A stretch of 64,000 bases of DNA from Saccharothrix tamanrassetensis (GTDB lineage Bacteria > Actinomycetota > Actinomycetes > Mycobacteriales > Pseudonocardiaceae), in contig NZ_JACHJN010000003.1 of assembly GCF_014203665.1 (NCBI RefSeq), forward strand, positions 434,001 to 498,000, read 5' to 3'. Positions within the stretch are counted from its first letter, which is position 1. Each line of letters begins with the position of its first letter. Position numbers and translations under genes: made by a program. Shown here piece after piece: positions 8,102 to 15,327 of the stretch. Under the pieces are notes generated by a model, which saw only the letters and a list, made by a program, of their open reading frames with translations, was not told the origin of the DNA and ran no database searches.

Positions 8102-9112
8102 ACGGGCGATCCGGCGCACCAACCCCGGCCCCTCGTAGATGAACCCCGTGTAGAGCTGCAACAGGCTCGCGCCGGCGTCCAGCATCCGCTTCGCGCCGTC
8201 CACGCTCGCGATGCCGCCGACGCCGATGATCGGCAGCTTCCCGTCGGTCTCCCGGCTCACGAACCGCACCACCTCACGGGCCCGTGCCGCCAGCGGCTTG
8301 CCGCTCAACCCGCCGGCCTCACCCGCCAGTGCCCGATCCGCCGGAGCCAGTCCGTCCCTCGAAAGCGTGGTGTTGGTCGCGATCAGCCCGCTGACGTCGT
8401 GCGCCGAGCACACCTCCAGCAGTTCCCCGATCGCCTCGTCGGTCAGGTCCGGTGCGATCTTCACCAGCAGCGGCTTCCGGGGCGAAGACCCCGCCAGCTC
8501 GGCCGAGGTCGCGTTCAACGCCGACAGCAGCTCGGTCAGCGCCGTCCGGTCCTGCAAGCTGCGCAGGCCCGGCGTGTTGGGGGAGCTGATGTTCACCGCG
8601 AAGTAGTCGCCGTGCCGGTACAGCGCCCGCAGCGACGCCTGGTAGTCCTCCACGGCCTCTTCGACGGGCGTGACCTTCGACTTGCCCAGGCTGATGCCCA
8701 GCGGCACGGTGAGCGGCCCCGACCGGTCCAGCCGGTTGGCCAGCTCCAGCGCGCCCTCGTTGTTGAAGCCCATCCGGTTGATGATCGCCTCGCTGTCCCG
8801 CAGCCGGAACAGCCGTGGACGCGGGTTGCCCGGCTGCGGGTGCCGGGTGACCGTGCCGACTTCGACGAACCCGAACCCGAGGGCGCCCCACGCGTGCAGC
8901 GCGCGGCCGTTCTTGTCCATGCCGGCCGCCAGTCCCACCGGGTTGGGGAACCGCACTCCGAACACCGTGCGCTCCCCGACGGGCTTGCGGCGCACGAACC
9001 GCGCCAGCGGGTTCACCGCCGTCAACGCGCCGAGCGTGGTCTCGTGGATCCGTTCCGCGTCCCCGCCGTGCATCCGGAACAACGTCTTGCGCACCACGCT
9101 CTTGTAGACCAC
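8090..9112 (-). CDS. pyrD: Quinone-dependent dihydroorotate dehydrogenase (class 2)
   Basis: A 340-residue FMN enzyme oxidising dihydroorotate to orotate with a membrane quinone as acceptor, the fourth step of pyrimidine synthesis. Class 2 features are the N-terminal helical extension (about 40 residues), [10 protein letters not shown] with the catalytic Ser, a lysine-containing VKIAPDL strand, and the FMN phosphate-binding GVGGI motif near the C-terminus. The GTG start at 9112 is preceded by TAGAGT at 7 bases, so the mRNA should be leaderless. The gene follows nei by 10 bases and its -10 box overlaps the nei stop. It converges on marR with a 12-base overlap. Confidence 0.95.
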   Translation of the reverse strand: MVYKSVVRKTLFRMHGGDAERIHETTLGALTAVNPLARFVRRKPVGERTVFGVRFPNPVGLAAGMDKNGRALHAWGALGFGFVEVGTVTRHPQPGNPRPRLFRLRDSEAIINRMGFNNEGALELANRLDRSGPLTVPLGISLGKSKVTPVEEAVEDYQASLRALYRHGDYFAVNISSPNTPGLRSLQDRTALTELLSALNATSAELAGSSPRKPLLVKIAPDLTDEAIGELLEVCSAHDVSGLIATNTTLSRDGLAPADRALAGEAGGLSGKPLAARAREVVRFVSRETDGKLPIIGVGGIASVDGAKRMLDAGASLLQLYTGFIYEGPGLVRRIARSVV

Positions 9113-9119
9113 GGCGGTA

Positions 9120-9125
9120 ACTCTA
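9120..9125 (-). promoter_or_regulatory. -10 box TAGAGT for leaderless pyrD mRNA
   Basis: On the minus strand TAGAGT ends 7 bases before the pyrD GTG. Its first three bases are the TAG stop codon of nei (9123-9125), so promoter and stop codon are merged. Confidence 0.5.
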
Positions 9126-9917
9126 AGCGATCGGCCCTGGCTGGCAGCGCGGGCACCAGTACGACGTGCGCTCCTGGACGCCCTGACCCTGCCCAGCGAC
9201 CCGGATTCGCGTCCCGCACCGACGACAGGGCCGGCCCGCCCGTTCGTACACCCACGACTCCTGGCCGCGCCCCATCAGCCCCGTGGTGTTGCGGACCGGC
9301 CGGTTCGCGTTGGCCAGCAACAACTTCCGCGACAGGCGCACCGCCCGAGAACTGTCCACACCGGACACCGGCGTCCACGGCGACACGCCCAGCAGGAAGC
9401 ACACCTCGGACTTGTAGACGTTCCCCACACCCGCCAGCACCCGCTGGTCGAGCAGGGCGAGACCGACCTCGCGCTCCGGGTCGGCGTCCAGCCGCCGCAC
9501 CGCCTCCGCCTCGTCCTCGGCCGTCCACCCGCCCAGCAGGTCCGGCCCCAGGTGCCCGACCAGCCGCGACTCCTCGTCGGTCGGCACCAGTTCCAGGTCG
9601 TGCAGCGCGAACCCGACGGCCACCCGGTCCGGCACCTCCAGCACCACCCGCGCCTGGTGACCGGGTCGCCGCCATTTCTCGCCCGGCCGGTAGAGGTGCC
9701 ACGAGCCGTCCATCCGCAGGTGGCTGCGCAGGGTCAACCCGCCGGAGAACCGGGTCAGGATGTGCTTGCCCACGGTCGCCACGCCCAGCACGTCCCGCCC
9801 GGACAGGTCGGCGGTGGCCAGCCTCGGGTGCCTCAGGTCGGCGCGCAGCAGCGTCCGCCCGGCCAGCGCCCCGTCCAGTCGCCGGCCGGTCAGGAAGACC
9901 GTGTCACCCTCTGGCAC
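9123..9917 (-). CDS. nei: Fpg/Nei family DNA glycosylase/AP lyase (Nei2-like)
   Basis: A 264-residue base-excision-repair glycosylase removing oxidised pyrimidines. After the initiator residue it begins PEGDT: the Pro is the Schiff-base nucleophile and the Glu the general acid. The conserved lysine lies in TVGKHIL (about residue 50). The H2TH region contains [17 protein letters not shown]. The C-terminal zinc finger is [10 protein letters not shown]...CPRC. The PEGDT start is that of endonuclease VIII (Nei2) rather than Fpg (PELPE). The GTG at 9917 overlaps the lysE-family gene by 14 bases, so the pair is translationally linked. Confidence 0.9.
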   Translation of the reverse strand: MPEGDTVFLTGRRLDGALAGRTLLRADLRHPRLATADLSGRDVLGVATVGKHILTRFSGGLTLRSHLRMDGSWHLYRPGEKWRRPGHQARVVLEVPDRVAVGFALHDLELVPTDEESRLVGHLGPDLLGGWTAEDEAEAVRRLDADPEREVGLALLDQRVLAGVGNVYKSEVCFLLGVSPWTPVSGVDSSRAVRLSRKLLLANANRPVRNTTGLMGRGQESWVYERAGRPCRRCGTRIRVAGQGQGVQERTSYWCPRCQPGPIA

Positions 9918-10539
9918 CGCTGTCGAAAGCCACCTTCAGCCCGAACCCCACCAGCACGGACGCGGTCAGCCGTTCGGTCCACCGCCGCACCCGCGGCCTG
10001 GTCAGCACCACCGCGGCCCGGCCCGCGAGCCACACCACGACGATCTGCCAGACCTGCCCGATGCCCACGTGGATGCCCACCAGCAGCGCCGCCCAACCCG
10101 TCGACTCGCCCGACGTGGGCAGGAACTGCGGCAGCAGGCTGAGGTAGAACACGCCGATCTTGGGGTTGAGGACGTTCGTGGTGAACCCGATCCGCAGCGC
10201 CTGCACGGGCGTGGTCGTGGGTGCTTCGGTCGGCTTCTCGGCCTGTGCGCCGCGCCACGACTTCCACAGCGCCGACCCGCCCAGCCACAGCAGGTAGACC
10301 GCACCCGCGTACCGCACCACGTCGTACGCGAGCTGTGAGGCCATCAGCAGCGCGGTCAGCCCGGCGATGCTCGCCGCGCCCCACACCAGGCAGCCCAGCG
10401 TCGTGCCGAAGCCGCCGACCAGTCCCGTGCGGCGGCCACCGCCGAGCACCATGCGCAACAGCATCATGGTGTCCAGACCGGGGGTGATCGTCAGCAGCAG
10501 CGCGGCGGTCGTGAACGCCAGCAGCGCGGTGGTGCTCAC
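9904..10539 (-). CDS. LysE/RhtB family amino-acid exporter
   Basis: A 211-residue inner-membrane exporter with about six hydrophobic segments. The N-terminal GLDTMMLLR, after the first helix start LLLTITPG, is the LysE/RhtB signature (TPGxDxxxxxR). The central NPKIGVFYLSLLPQFL is the family's second conserved stretch. Likely substrates are homoserine, threonine or other amino acids; this cannot be decided from sequence. The GTG at 10539 overlaps the ParA-like stop (GTGA), and the C-terminus overlaps nei by 14 bases. The order parA-like, lysE, nei, then pyrD forms one minus-strand run. Confidence 0.88.
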   Translation of the reverse strand: MSTTALLAFTTAALLLTITPGLDTMMLLRMVLGGGRRTGLVGGFGTTLGCLVWGAASIAGLTALLMASQLAYDVVRYAGAVYLLWLGGSALWKSWRGAQAEKPTEAPTTTPVQALRIGFTTNVLNPKIGVFYLSLLPQFLPTSGESTGWAALLVGIHVGIGQVWQIVVVWLAGRAAVVLTRPRVRRWTERLTASVLVGFGLKVAFDSGARG

Positions 10540-11375
10540 GCCTCGACCGCCTCCTGGATCTCCTCGTCGTCGAAGTCGGAGTGCACCGGACGACGACGGC
10601 TGCGGCTGATCCGCAGTATCCGCGCCAGCAGCAGGTTGAACGCCAGCGCGACCTCGCGCGCACCCGGCGTGCCCCATTCGTGGATCGGCATGCACGCGCC
10701 CTGCGCCTGCTGCACCGCCAGCCGGTCCGGCAGCGCCACCGGCATCACCAGCGGGCCGAAGATGTCGCGCAGCTCCTCGATGCGGAACTGGTGCTCGTGC
10801 GAGCGGGGGCGGACCCGGTTCACCACGACGCCCAACGGCTGGAGGTCCGCGTTGTGCTCGCGCTCGGACTGCACCGCCTCGAACGCCCGCTGAACGCCCG
10901 CCACCGCGAACATGGTGGGCTCCGTCACCAGCAGCGCCCGGTCCGCCGCGACCAGCGCCGACCGGGTCAGCTGACCCAGCGACGGCGGGCAGTCCAGCAG
11001 CACCAGCTGGTAGGGCACCTCTTCGTCCTCGGCGAGCACCCGCAGCGCCTCGCGCAGCCGGCCCAGCCGCGACTCGCCCGGGTCGGGGTGGTTGAGCAGC
11101 TCCGCGTCCTCCGAACCGGCCAGCACGTCCACGCCCTCGCCCCACGTGCTGGTGGCGATCGCCGCCCGCACCTTCTCCAGCGTGGGCTCCTGGAGCACGT
11201 CGTAGATGCTGGTGTCGGTGTCGTCGGGTTCCAGCGTGGAGGTGGCGTTGCACTGTGGATCCAGGTCGATGACGAGCGTCCGGACTCCGCGCCGCAGCGC
11301 GGCCGACGCGAGACCCAACGCGACCGTCGTCTTGCCTACGCCACCCTTAAGGCTGAGCACCGCCACCGTATGCAC
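10536..11375 (-). CDS. ParA/Soj family ATPase
   Basis: A 279-residue MinD/ParA-type ATPase. The deviant Walker A motif KGGVGKTT lies at residues ~9-16, Walker B-like VLLDCPPSLG near residue 130, and the DPQCNAT motif follows strand 2. No parB or parS is adjacent, so this is an orphan ParA rather than the chromosomal partition pair. The C-terminal ~30 residues are Arg- then acidic-rich. I choose GTG at 11375 because TAGGCT sits exactly 7 bases upstream and no Shine-Dalgarno is present. An ATG at 11411 would overlap the start of the divergent methyltransferase. Cargo is unknown. Confidence 0.85.
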   Translation of the reverse strand: MHTVAVLSLKGGVGKTTVALGLASAALRRGVRTLVIDLDPQCNATSTLEPDDTDTSIYDVLQEPTLEKVRAAIATSTWGEGVDVLAGSEDAELLNHPDPGESRLGRLREALRVLAEDEEVPYQLVLLDCPPSLGQLTRSALVAADRALLVTEPTMFAVAGVQRAFEAVQSEREHNADLQPLGVVVNRVRPRSHEHQFRIEELRDIFGPLVMPVALPDRLAVQQAQGACMPIHEWGTPGAREVALAFNLLLARILRISRSRRRPVHSDFDDEEIQEAVEA

Positions 11376-11382
11376 GAGGTGC

Positions 11383-11401
11383 AGCCTACGGTCTCTAGGC
11401 T
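11383..11401. promoter_or_regulatory. Back-to-back TAGGCT -10 boxes for divergent leaderless genes
   Basis: TAGGCT on the minus strand (11383-11388) is 7 bases before the ParA GTG. TAGGCT on the plus strand (11396-11401) is 8 bases before the methyltransferase ATG. The two identical hexamers are separated by 7 bases, so both promoters must share one 34-base gap and their -35 regions lie inside the opposing genes. Confidence 0.5.
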
Positions 11402-11409
11402 CTAGTGCC

Positions 11410-12132
11410 ATGCGACCGGACGCCGTACACAGGGTGCTCGACGCCGAGCTGGCCGCCGCGCGGGACCGCCGGGGTGGGGAACCGCCCAGGGTGCTGGACG
11501 TGGGCGGCGGCAGCGGCGTGTGGGCCGTGCCGCTCGCCGTGGCCGGCTGCACGGTGACGGTGGTCGAGCCCAGCCCGAACGCCCTGGCAACCCTGCACCG
11601 CCGGGCCACCGAGGCGGGCGTGACGGACCGCATCACGGCTGTCCAGGGCGACACGGACGTGCTGGACGCCGACGCGTCCGCCGACCTGGTGCTCGGGCAC
11701 GGGCTGCTGGAGGTCGTGGACGACGCGAAGGTGGCGCTGGCGGCCCTGGCGCGTGCCGCCGCACCGGGCGGCGCGGTGTCGGTGCTGGTGGCGAACCGGT
11801 TCGCGGCCGTGCTGCACCGGGCCATCGCGGGCCGGCTGGTCGACGCGCGGCGGCTGCTGGACGACGAGGCGGGTCAGCTCGCCGGATCCCGCGAGCCGTT
11901 GCAGCGGCGGTTCGACGTGGCCGGATTGGAGGCGTTGGTGCTGGACGCGGGACTGAAGCTGGAGCTGCTCCAGGGCTACGGCGTGGTGTCCGACCTGGTG
12001 CCCGGCGCGGTGCTGGAGGGCAACCCGGGCGCGGCTGAGGCGCTGGCCGAGCTGGAACTGGCCGCCGCCACCCGGTCGCCGCTGCGCGACGTGGCGGCGC
12101 GGCTGCACGTGTTGGCCCGTCGGCCGGCCTGA
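11410..12132 (+). CDS. Class I SAM-dependent methyltransferase
   Basis: A 240-residue Rossmann-fold methyltransferase. Motif I VLDVGGGSGVWAVPLA is at about residues 27-42, the acidic end of strand 2 is VVEPS, and motif IV is DLVLGHGLLEVV. The C-terminal half is helical with no second domain. The class resembles bioC/ubiE-type small-molecule methyltransferases, but the substrate is unknown. It diverges from the ParA-like gene across 34 bases with a TAGGCT -10 box. In other actinobacteria a similar methyltransferase lies near dinB, as here (3 kb away). Confidence 0.82.
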   Translation: MRPDAVHRVLDAELAAARDRRGGEPPRVLDVGGGSGVWAVPLAVAGCTVTVVEPSPNALATLHRRATEAGVTDRITAVQGDTDVLDADASADLVLGHGLLEVVDDAKVALAALARAAAPGGAVSVLVANRFAAVLHRAIAGRLVDARRLLDDEAGQLAGSREPLQRRFDVAGLEALVLDAGLKLELLQGYGVVSDLVPGAVLEGNPGAAEALAELELAAATRSPLRDVAARLHVLARRPA

Positions 12133-12189
12133 TGTTGCGGTAGAAACGTCGTCGGGCAAACGCTGTCGACCGACCGCCAGGAGTCCCGC

Positions 12190-12222
12190 ATGGCAGATCC
12201 GCACTTACCCGAGGCGCGCTGA
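12190..12222 (+). CDS. 10-residue leader peptide with TTA codon, coupled to sigma factor
   Basis: ATG at 12190 begins MADPHLPEAR and ends in TGA at 12220-12222. A strong Shine-Dalgarno AGGAG (12179-12183) lies 6 bases upstream. The stop overlaps the ATG of the sigma-factor gene as TGATG, so ribosomes finishing the leader can re-initiate on it. The single Leu codon is TTA (12205-12207), the rarest codon in such GC-rich genomes and the target of bldA-type tRNA control in Streptomyces. This looks like a regulatory upstream frame rather than a functional peptide. Confidence 0.5.
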   Translation: MADPHLPEAR

Positions 12223-12809
12223 TGACCTCGCGACTGCCGCCGGAGGCACTGGAACGCGAGGTCCGCCAGGCCGTCACGGGCGACCGGCTCGCCATCGCGT
12301 GGCTGCTGGCCTCGATCCGCCCGCTGGTGGTGCGCTACTGCCGGGCCAGGGTGGGGAGTCAGGAACGTTCGTTCGCCTCGGCGGACGACGTGGCGCAGGA
12401 AGTCTGCCTGGCCGTGCTGACCGCGTTGCCGACGTACAAGGACCACGGACGGCCGTTCCTGGCGTTCGTATACGGCATCGCCGCGCACAAAGTGGCCGAC
12501 GCGCACCGCGCAGCCCTGCGCAACCGCGCGGAACCCGTACCCGAGGTGCCCGACGCGCCCACTGAGGAAGACGGCCCCGAGCAGAGCGCGCTGCGCGCCG
12601 AACTGTCCCGCCACGTGAAGGCGTTGCTCGGCATCCTGCCGGGCAAGCAGCGGGAGATCCTGATGTTGCGCGTGGTGGTGGGGTTGTCGGCCGAGCAGAC
12701 CGCCGTCGTGGTCGGTTCGTCACCGGGCGCGGTCCGGGTGGCCCAGCACCGCGCCCTGTCACGGCTGCGCAGACAGGTCGACTCCGCCCGGCCCGCGGCG
12801 AAGGCCTAG
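12222..12809 (+). CDS. SigD/ShbA-like sigma-70 family RNA polymerase sigma factor
   Basis: A 195-residue ECF-sized sigma factor with region 2 at about residues 20-90 (contains SADDVAQEVCLAVLTALPTY and FLAFVYGIAAHKVAD) and region 4 at 130-185 (ILPGKQREILMLRVVVGLS, then SPGAVRVAQHRALSRLR). The region 4 end closely resembles mycobacterial SigD and Streptomyces ShbA, which drives transcription of the principal sigma factor gene. Its ATG overlaps the leader-peptide stop. The stop TAG interlocks with the TAG of the convergent ligase gene as CTAG (12806-12809). No anti-sigma gene is adjacent. Confidence 0.85.
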   Translation: MTSRLPPEALEREVRQAVTGDRLAIAWLLASIRPLVVRYCRARVGSQERSFASADDVAQEVCLAVLTALPTYKDHGRPFLAFVYGIAAHKVADAHRAALRNRAEPVPEVPDAPTEEDGPEQSALRAELSRHVKALLGILPGKQREILMLRVVVGLSAEQTAVVVGSSPGAVRVAQHRALSRLRRQVDSARPAAKA

Positions 12810-14137
12810 TGCCGCCAGCGGGTCACCCGCGCGACCTCCTCGGGGGAGGCATCGGCGAACCGGTCGATCTCGCCGCGCCGCACGTCCGCGATGGTGGCGG
12901 CGAACTCCGCGCCGAACGCCTCGGCCAGCACCTCGTCGTCCTCGAACGCCCGGACCGCTTCGGTCAACGACGTGGGCAGCCGGCGCGCGTCGGCCAGGTG
13001 GACCGGGTCGACCTCGGCGGGCTCGGGCAGCCGCGCGTCGTCCACGATCCCGGCCAGCCCCGCCGCCAGCGTCGCCGCGATCACCAGGTACGGGTTGGCG
13101 GACAGGTCGTAGGACTTGATCTCCAGGTCACGGCCTTCGACGAGCCGCAGGGCCGTCTCCCGGTTCTCCACGCCCCACGCCGCGAACGCGCCCGCCCAGT
13201 GCGACGGCACCAGCCGCAGGTAGCTCGCCACCGAAGGGCTGCCGATCGCGCACAGCGCGGGCAGGTGGCGCAGGATGCCCGCGGCGAACGACTCGGCGTC
13301 CGGGCCGAGGGCGTGCGGCCGGTCTTGGGCCGCGAACAGGTTCCGGTGGTCCCGCCACAGGCTCACGTGCAGGTGGCCGCCGTTGCCGACGCCTTCCGCG
13401 ACGACCTTGGGGGAGAAGGACGCGCGCATGCCGTGCCGGATGGTGATCGCCCGGATCGTCTCGCGGACCAGCACGGCGGTGTCGGCGGCGTGCACCGGGT
13501 CCTCGGGGGCGGTGGACACCTCGAACTGGCCCGGCGCGTACTCGGGGTGGAACTGGAGCACGTCGACGTCCTGCTCGGCCAGCGCCGCGACCAGGTCCAC
13601 GCAGTAGTCCGACAGCTCGACCTGGCGGGCGTGGCCGTAGGCCGGGCCGGTGGTGGCCGGGCGGAAGTCCGCCGTGCCACCGTGGCCGACCGCCCACTCG
13701 ACCTCGAAACCGGCCTTGACCTCGAAGCCGTGCACGGCGAGGCGGTCGGTCATGGTGCGGGCCAGCGCCCGCTCGTCCTGCGGGTGCGGTTCGCCGCGCC
13801 GGTCGTGGCGGTCGGCCGGGGTCCACGCCCAGCCGGGCTGACCGGCCAGGACCGTGATGCGGTCCAGGTCCGGGTGCAGCCGCAGGTCGCCGACCGGCCC
13901 GCCCGCGTGCCGCCCGGCGACGATCGTGTCGTCCAGCAGGAACGCGTCGAAGACGGGGGAGACGCCCACGCCGTTCGCGGCGGCGTCCGGGAGCCGGCGC
14001 AGGGGAACGGACTTGACCCGCGTGATGCCGCTGTGGTCGACCCACGTGATGGCGACCGCCACCACGTCCCGGTCGGCGAGGCCGTCCAGCAGGTCGGTCG
14101 CCCGGGCGTGCCGGTGGTCGCGTTCCGCGGTGTCCAT
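12806..14137 (-). CDS. Glutamine synthetase family protein (gamma-glutamyl ligase type)
   Basis: A 443-residue GS-fold ligase. The beta-grasp domain occupies about residues 20-110 and the catalytic domain the rest. Metal/ATP-site motifs are recognisable but divergent from true GlnA: FEVEWAV, NGGHLHVSLW, ENRETALRLVEGRDLEIKSY and SANPYLVIAATLAAG. No adenylylation-site tyrosine region of GlnA-I is seen. It more likely ligates glutamate to an amine or polyamine, as in GlnA3/PuuA-type or FluG-type proteins. It diverges from an amidohydrolase across 38 bases. In eukaryotic FluG/NodGS these two domains are fused, which supports joint function. Confidence 0.82.
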   Translation of the reverse strand: MDTAERDHRHARATDLLDGLADRDVVAVAITWVDHSGITRVKSVPLRRLPDAAANGVGVSPVFDAFLLDDTIVAGRHAGGPVGDLRLHPDLDRITVLAGQPGWAWTPADRHDRRGEPHPQDERALARTMTDRLAVHGFEVKAGFEVEWAVGHGGTADFRPATTGPAYGHARQVELSDYCVDLVAALAEQDVDVLQFHPEYAPGQFEVSTAPEDPVHAADTAVLVRETIRAITIRHGMRASFSPKVVAEGVGNGGHLHVSLWRDHRNLFAAQDRPHALGPDAESFAAGILRHLPALCAIGSPSVASYLRLVPSHWAGAFAAWGVENRETALRLVEGRDLEIKSYDLSANPYLVIAATLAAGLAGIVDDARLPEPAEVDPVHLADARRLPTSLTEAVRAFEDDEVLAEAFGAEFAATIADVRRGEIDRFADASPEEVARVTRWRH

Positions 14138-14162
14138 GAGGTGCGTGGGTACACCAGGTCTC

Positions 14163-14168
14163 TACTCT
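14163..14168 (+). promoter_or_regulatory. -10 box TACTCT for leaderless amidohydrolase mRNA
   Basis: TACTCT ends 7 bases before the GTG at 14176, with no Shine-Dalgarno. It lies in the 38-base divergent gap shared with the glutamine-synthetase-like gene. Confidence 0.5.
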
Positions 14169-14175
14169 TCAACAA

Positions 14176-15276
14176 GTGGACCCGCTGCTGCCGTACGTCG
14201 CCGAGCTGAACCTCGTGGACCATCACTGCCACGGGGTGCTGCGGGATGACGTGGACGCGGTCGGGTTCGAGGAGATGCTGACCGAGGCGGATGTGGTGAG
14301 CCCCTGGGGGACGTCGCTGTTCGAGTCCTCGGTGGGGCTCGCCGTGCGGCGCTGGTGTGCGCCTTTGCTGGACCTCTCGCCGCACGCGCCGGCCGCGGAG
14401 TACGTGGCGCGCAGGCGGTCGCTGGGGGCGGCGGAGGTGAACCGGGCGTTCCTGGTCGCTTCCGGGATCACCACGTTCCTGGTCGACGGGGGACTGTGGC
14501 CGGAGCGGCTGGTCGGACCGTCGGTGTTCACCGGATCGCGTGAACTACCGGTGATCCGCTTGGAACGGCTCGCCGAAGAGGTGATCATGGGCGGTGCCAC
14601 GGGTTTCCCCGATCAGGTGCGCCGGGCGTTGGCGACAGCACCTGCGGTGGCCGCGAAGTCGATCGCCGCTTATCGGGTCGGCTTGGAGCTGTCCGGAGAA
14701 CGTCCGTCGGATGCCGCCGTGGTGGCGGCGTGCGAGCGGTGGCTGGCTTCGGGCAGTGGCCGGTGCGCCGACGAGGTGATCTCGCGGTTCCTGGTGTGGG
14801 AGGCGCTGGAGCGTGGGCTGCCGGTGCAGTTCCACGTCGGCTACGGCGACCGGGACCTGGCGTTGCACCGGGCGGATCCGTCGCTGCTGACGGACCTGCT
14901 GCGGGCGACGGCCGTGCTCGACGTGCCGGTCATGCTGCTGCACAACTACCCGTTCCACCGCACCGCGGGCTACCTGGCGCAGGTCTTCCCGCACGTGTTC
15001 GTGGACCTGGGGCTGGCCACGCACAACCTGGGGCACCAGGCCGGCCGGGTGTTCGCCGAGGCGCTGGAGATCGTGCCGTTCGGGAAGTTCCTGTTCTCGA
15101 CCGACGCGTTCGGACTGGCCGAGCTCTACCACCTGGGCGCGCTGTTCTTCCGGCGGGCGCTGTCGGACTTCCTGTTGTCCGGGCTGCGACGGCACGCCTT
15201 CGGCGAGGCGGACGCGGTGCGGATCGCCCACCTCATCGGGTCGGAGAACGCGCGCCGGGCCTACCGCTTGGACTAG
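14176..15276 (+). CDS. Amidohydrolase family protein (FluG N-domain-like)
   Basis: A 366-residue TIM-barrel metal-dependent hydrolase of amidohydrolase-2 type. The N-terminal metal pair is DHHCHG (residues ~15-20). Further ligands are the QFHVGYGD strand, MLLHNYPFH and the late Asp in FSTDAFG. This pattern matches the N-terminal domain of FluG/NodGS and gamma-glutamyl-amide hydrolases. Paired with the divergent glutamine-synthetase-like gene, it may hydrolyse what the ligase makes, or handle gamma-glutamyl-polyamines. The GTG start is leaderless (TACTCT at 7 bases). dinB follows 51 bases after the stop under a separate SOS box. Confidence 0.82.
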   Translation: MDPLLPYVAELNLVDHHCHGVLRDDVDAVGFEEMLTEADVVSPWGTSLFESSVGLAVRRWCAPLLDLSPHAPAAEYVARRRSLGAAEVNRAFLVASGITTFLVDGGLWPERLVGPSVFTGSRELPVIRLERLAEEVIMGGATGFPDQVRRALATAPAVAAKSIAAYRVGLELSGERPSDAAVVAACERWLASGSGRCADEVISRFLVWEALERGLPVQFHVGYGDRDLALHRADPSLLTDLLRATAVLDVPVMLLHNYPFHRTAGYLAQVFPHVFVDLGLATHNLGHQAGRVFAEALEIVPFGKFLFSTDAFGLAELYHLGALFFRRALSDFLLSGLRRHAFGEADAVRIAHLIGSENARRAYRLD

Positions 15277-15281
15277 ACTCG

Positions 15282-15297
15282 TCGAACAAGCGTTCGA
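15282..15297 (+). promoter_or_regulatory. LexA SOS box TCGAAC-aagc-GTTCGA
   Basis: A perfect 16-bp actinobacterial SOS box (TCGAAC, 4 bases, GTTCGA) lies 30 bases before the dinB start and 5 bases after the amidohydrolase stop. It implies LexA repression and DNA-damage induction of dinB. Confidence 0.85.
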
Positions 15298-15327
15298 AGT
15301 CCTGGGTCGGTGCCGGAGGAGGTGGTC

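Noticed and set aside
10536..11375. Chromosome partition locus (parAB)
   Set aside because: There is no parB and no parS-like TGTTTCACGTGAAACA sequence in the surrounding DNA. The ATPase is flanked by lysE and a methyltransferase.
11376..11825. N-terminal extension of the ParA-like protein to an ATG at 11411 or beyond
   Set aside because: It would overlap the divergent methyltransferase start and lacks a ribosome binding site. The GTG at 11375 has a TAGGCT box at exactly 7 bases.
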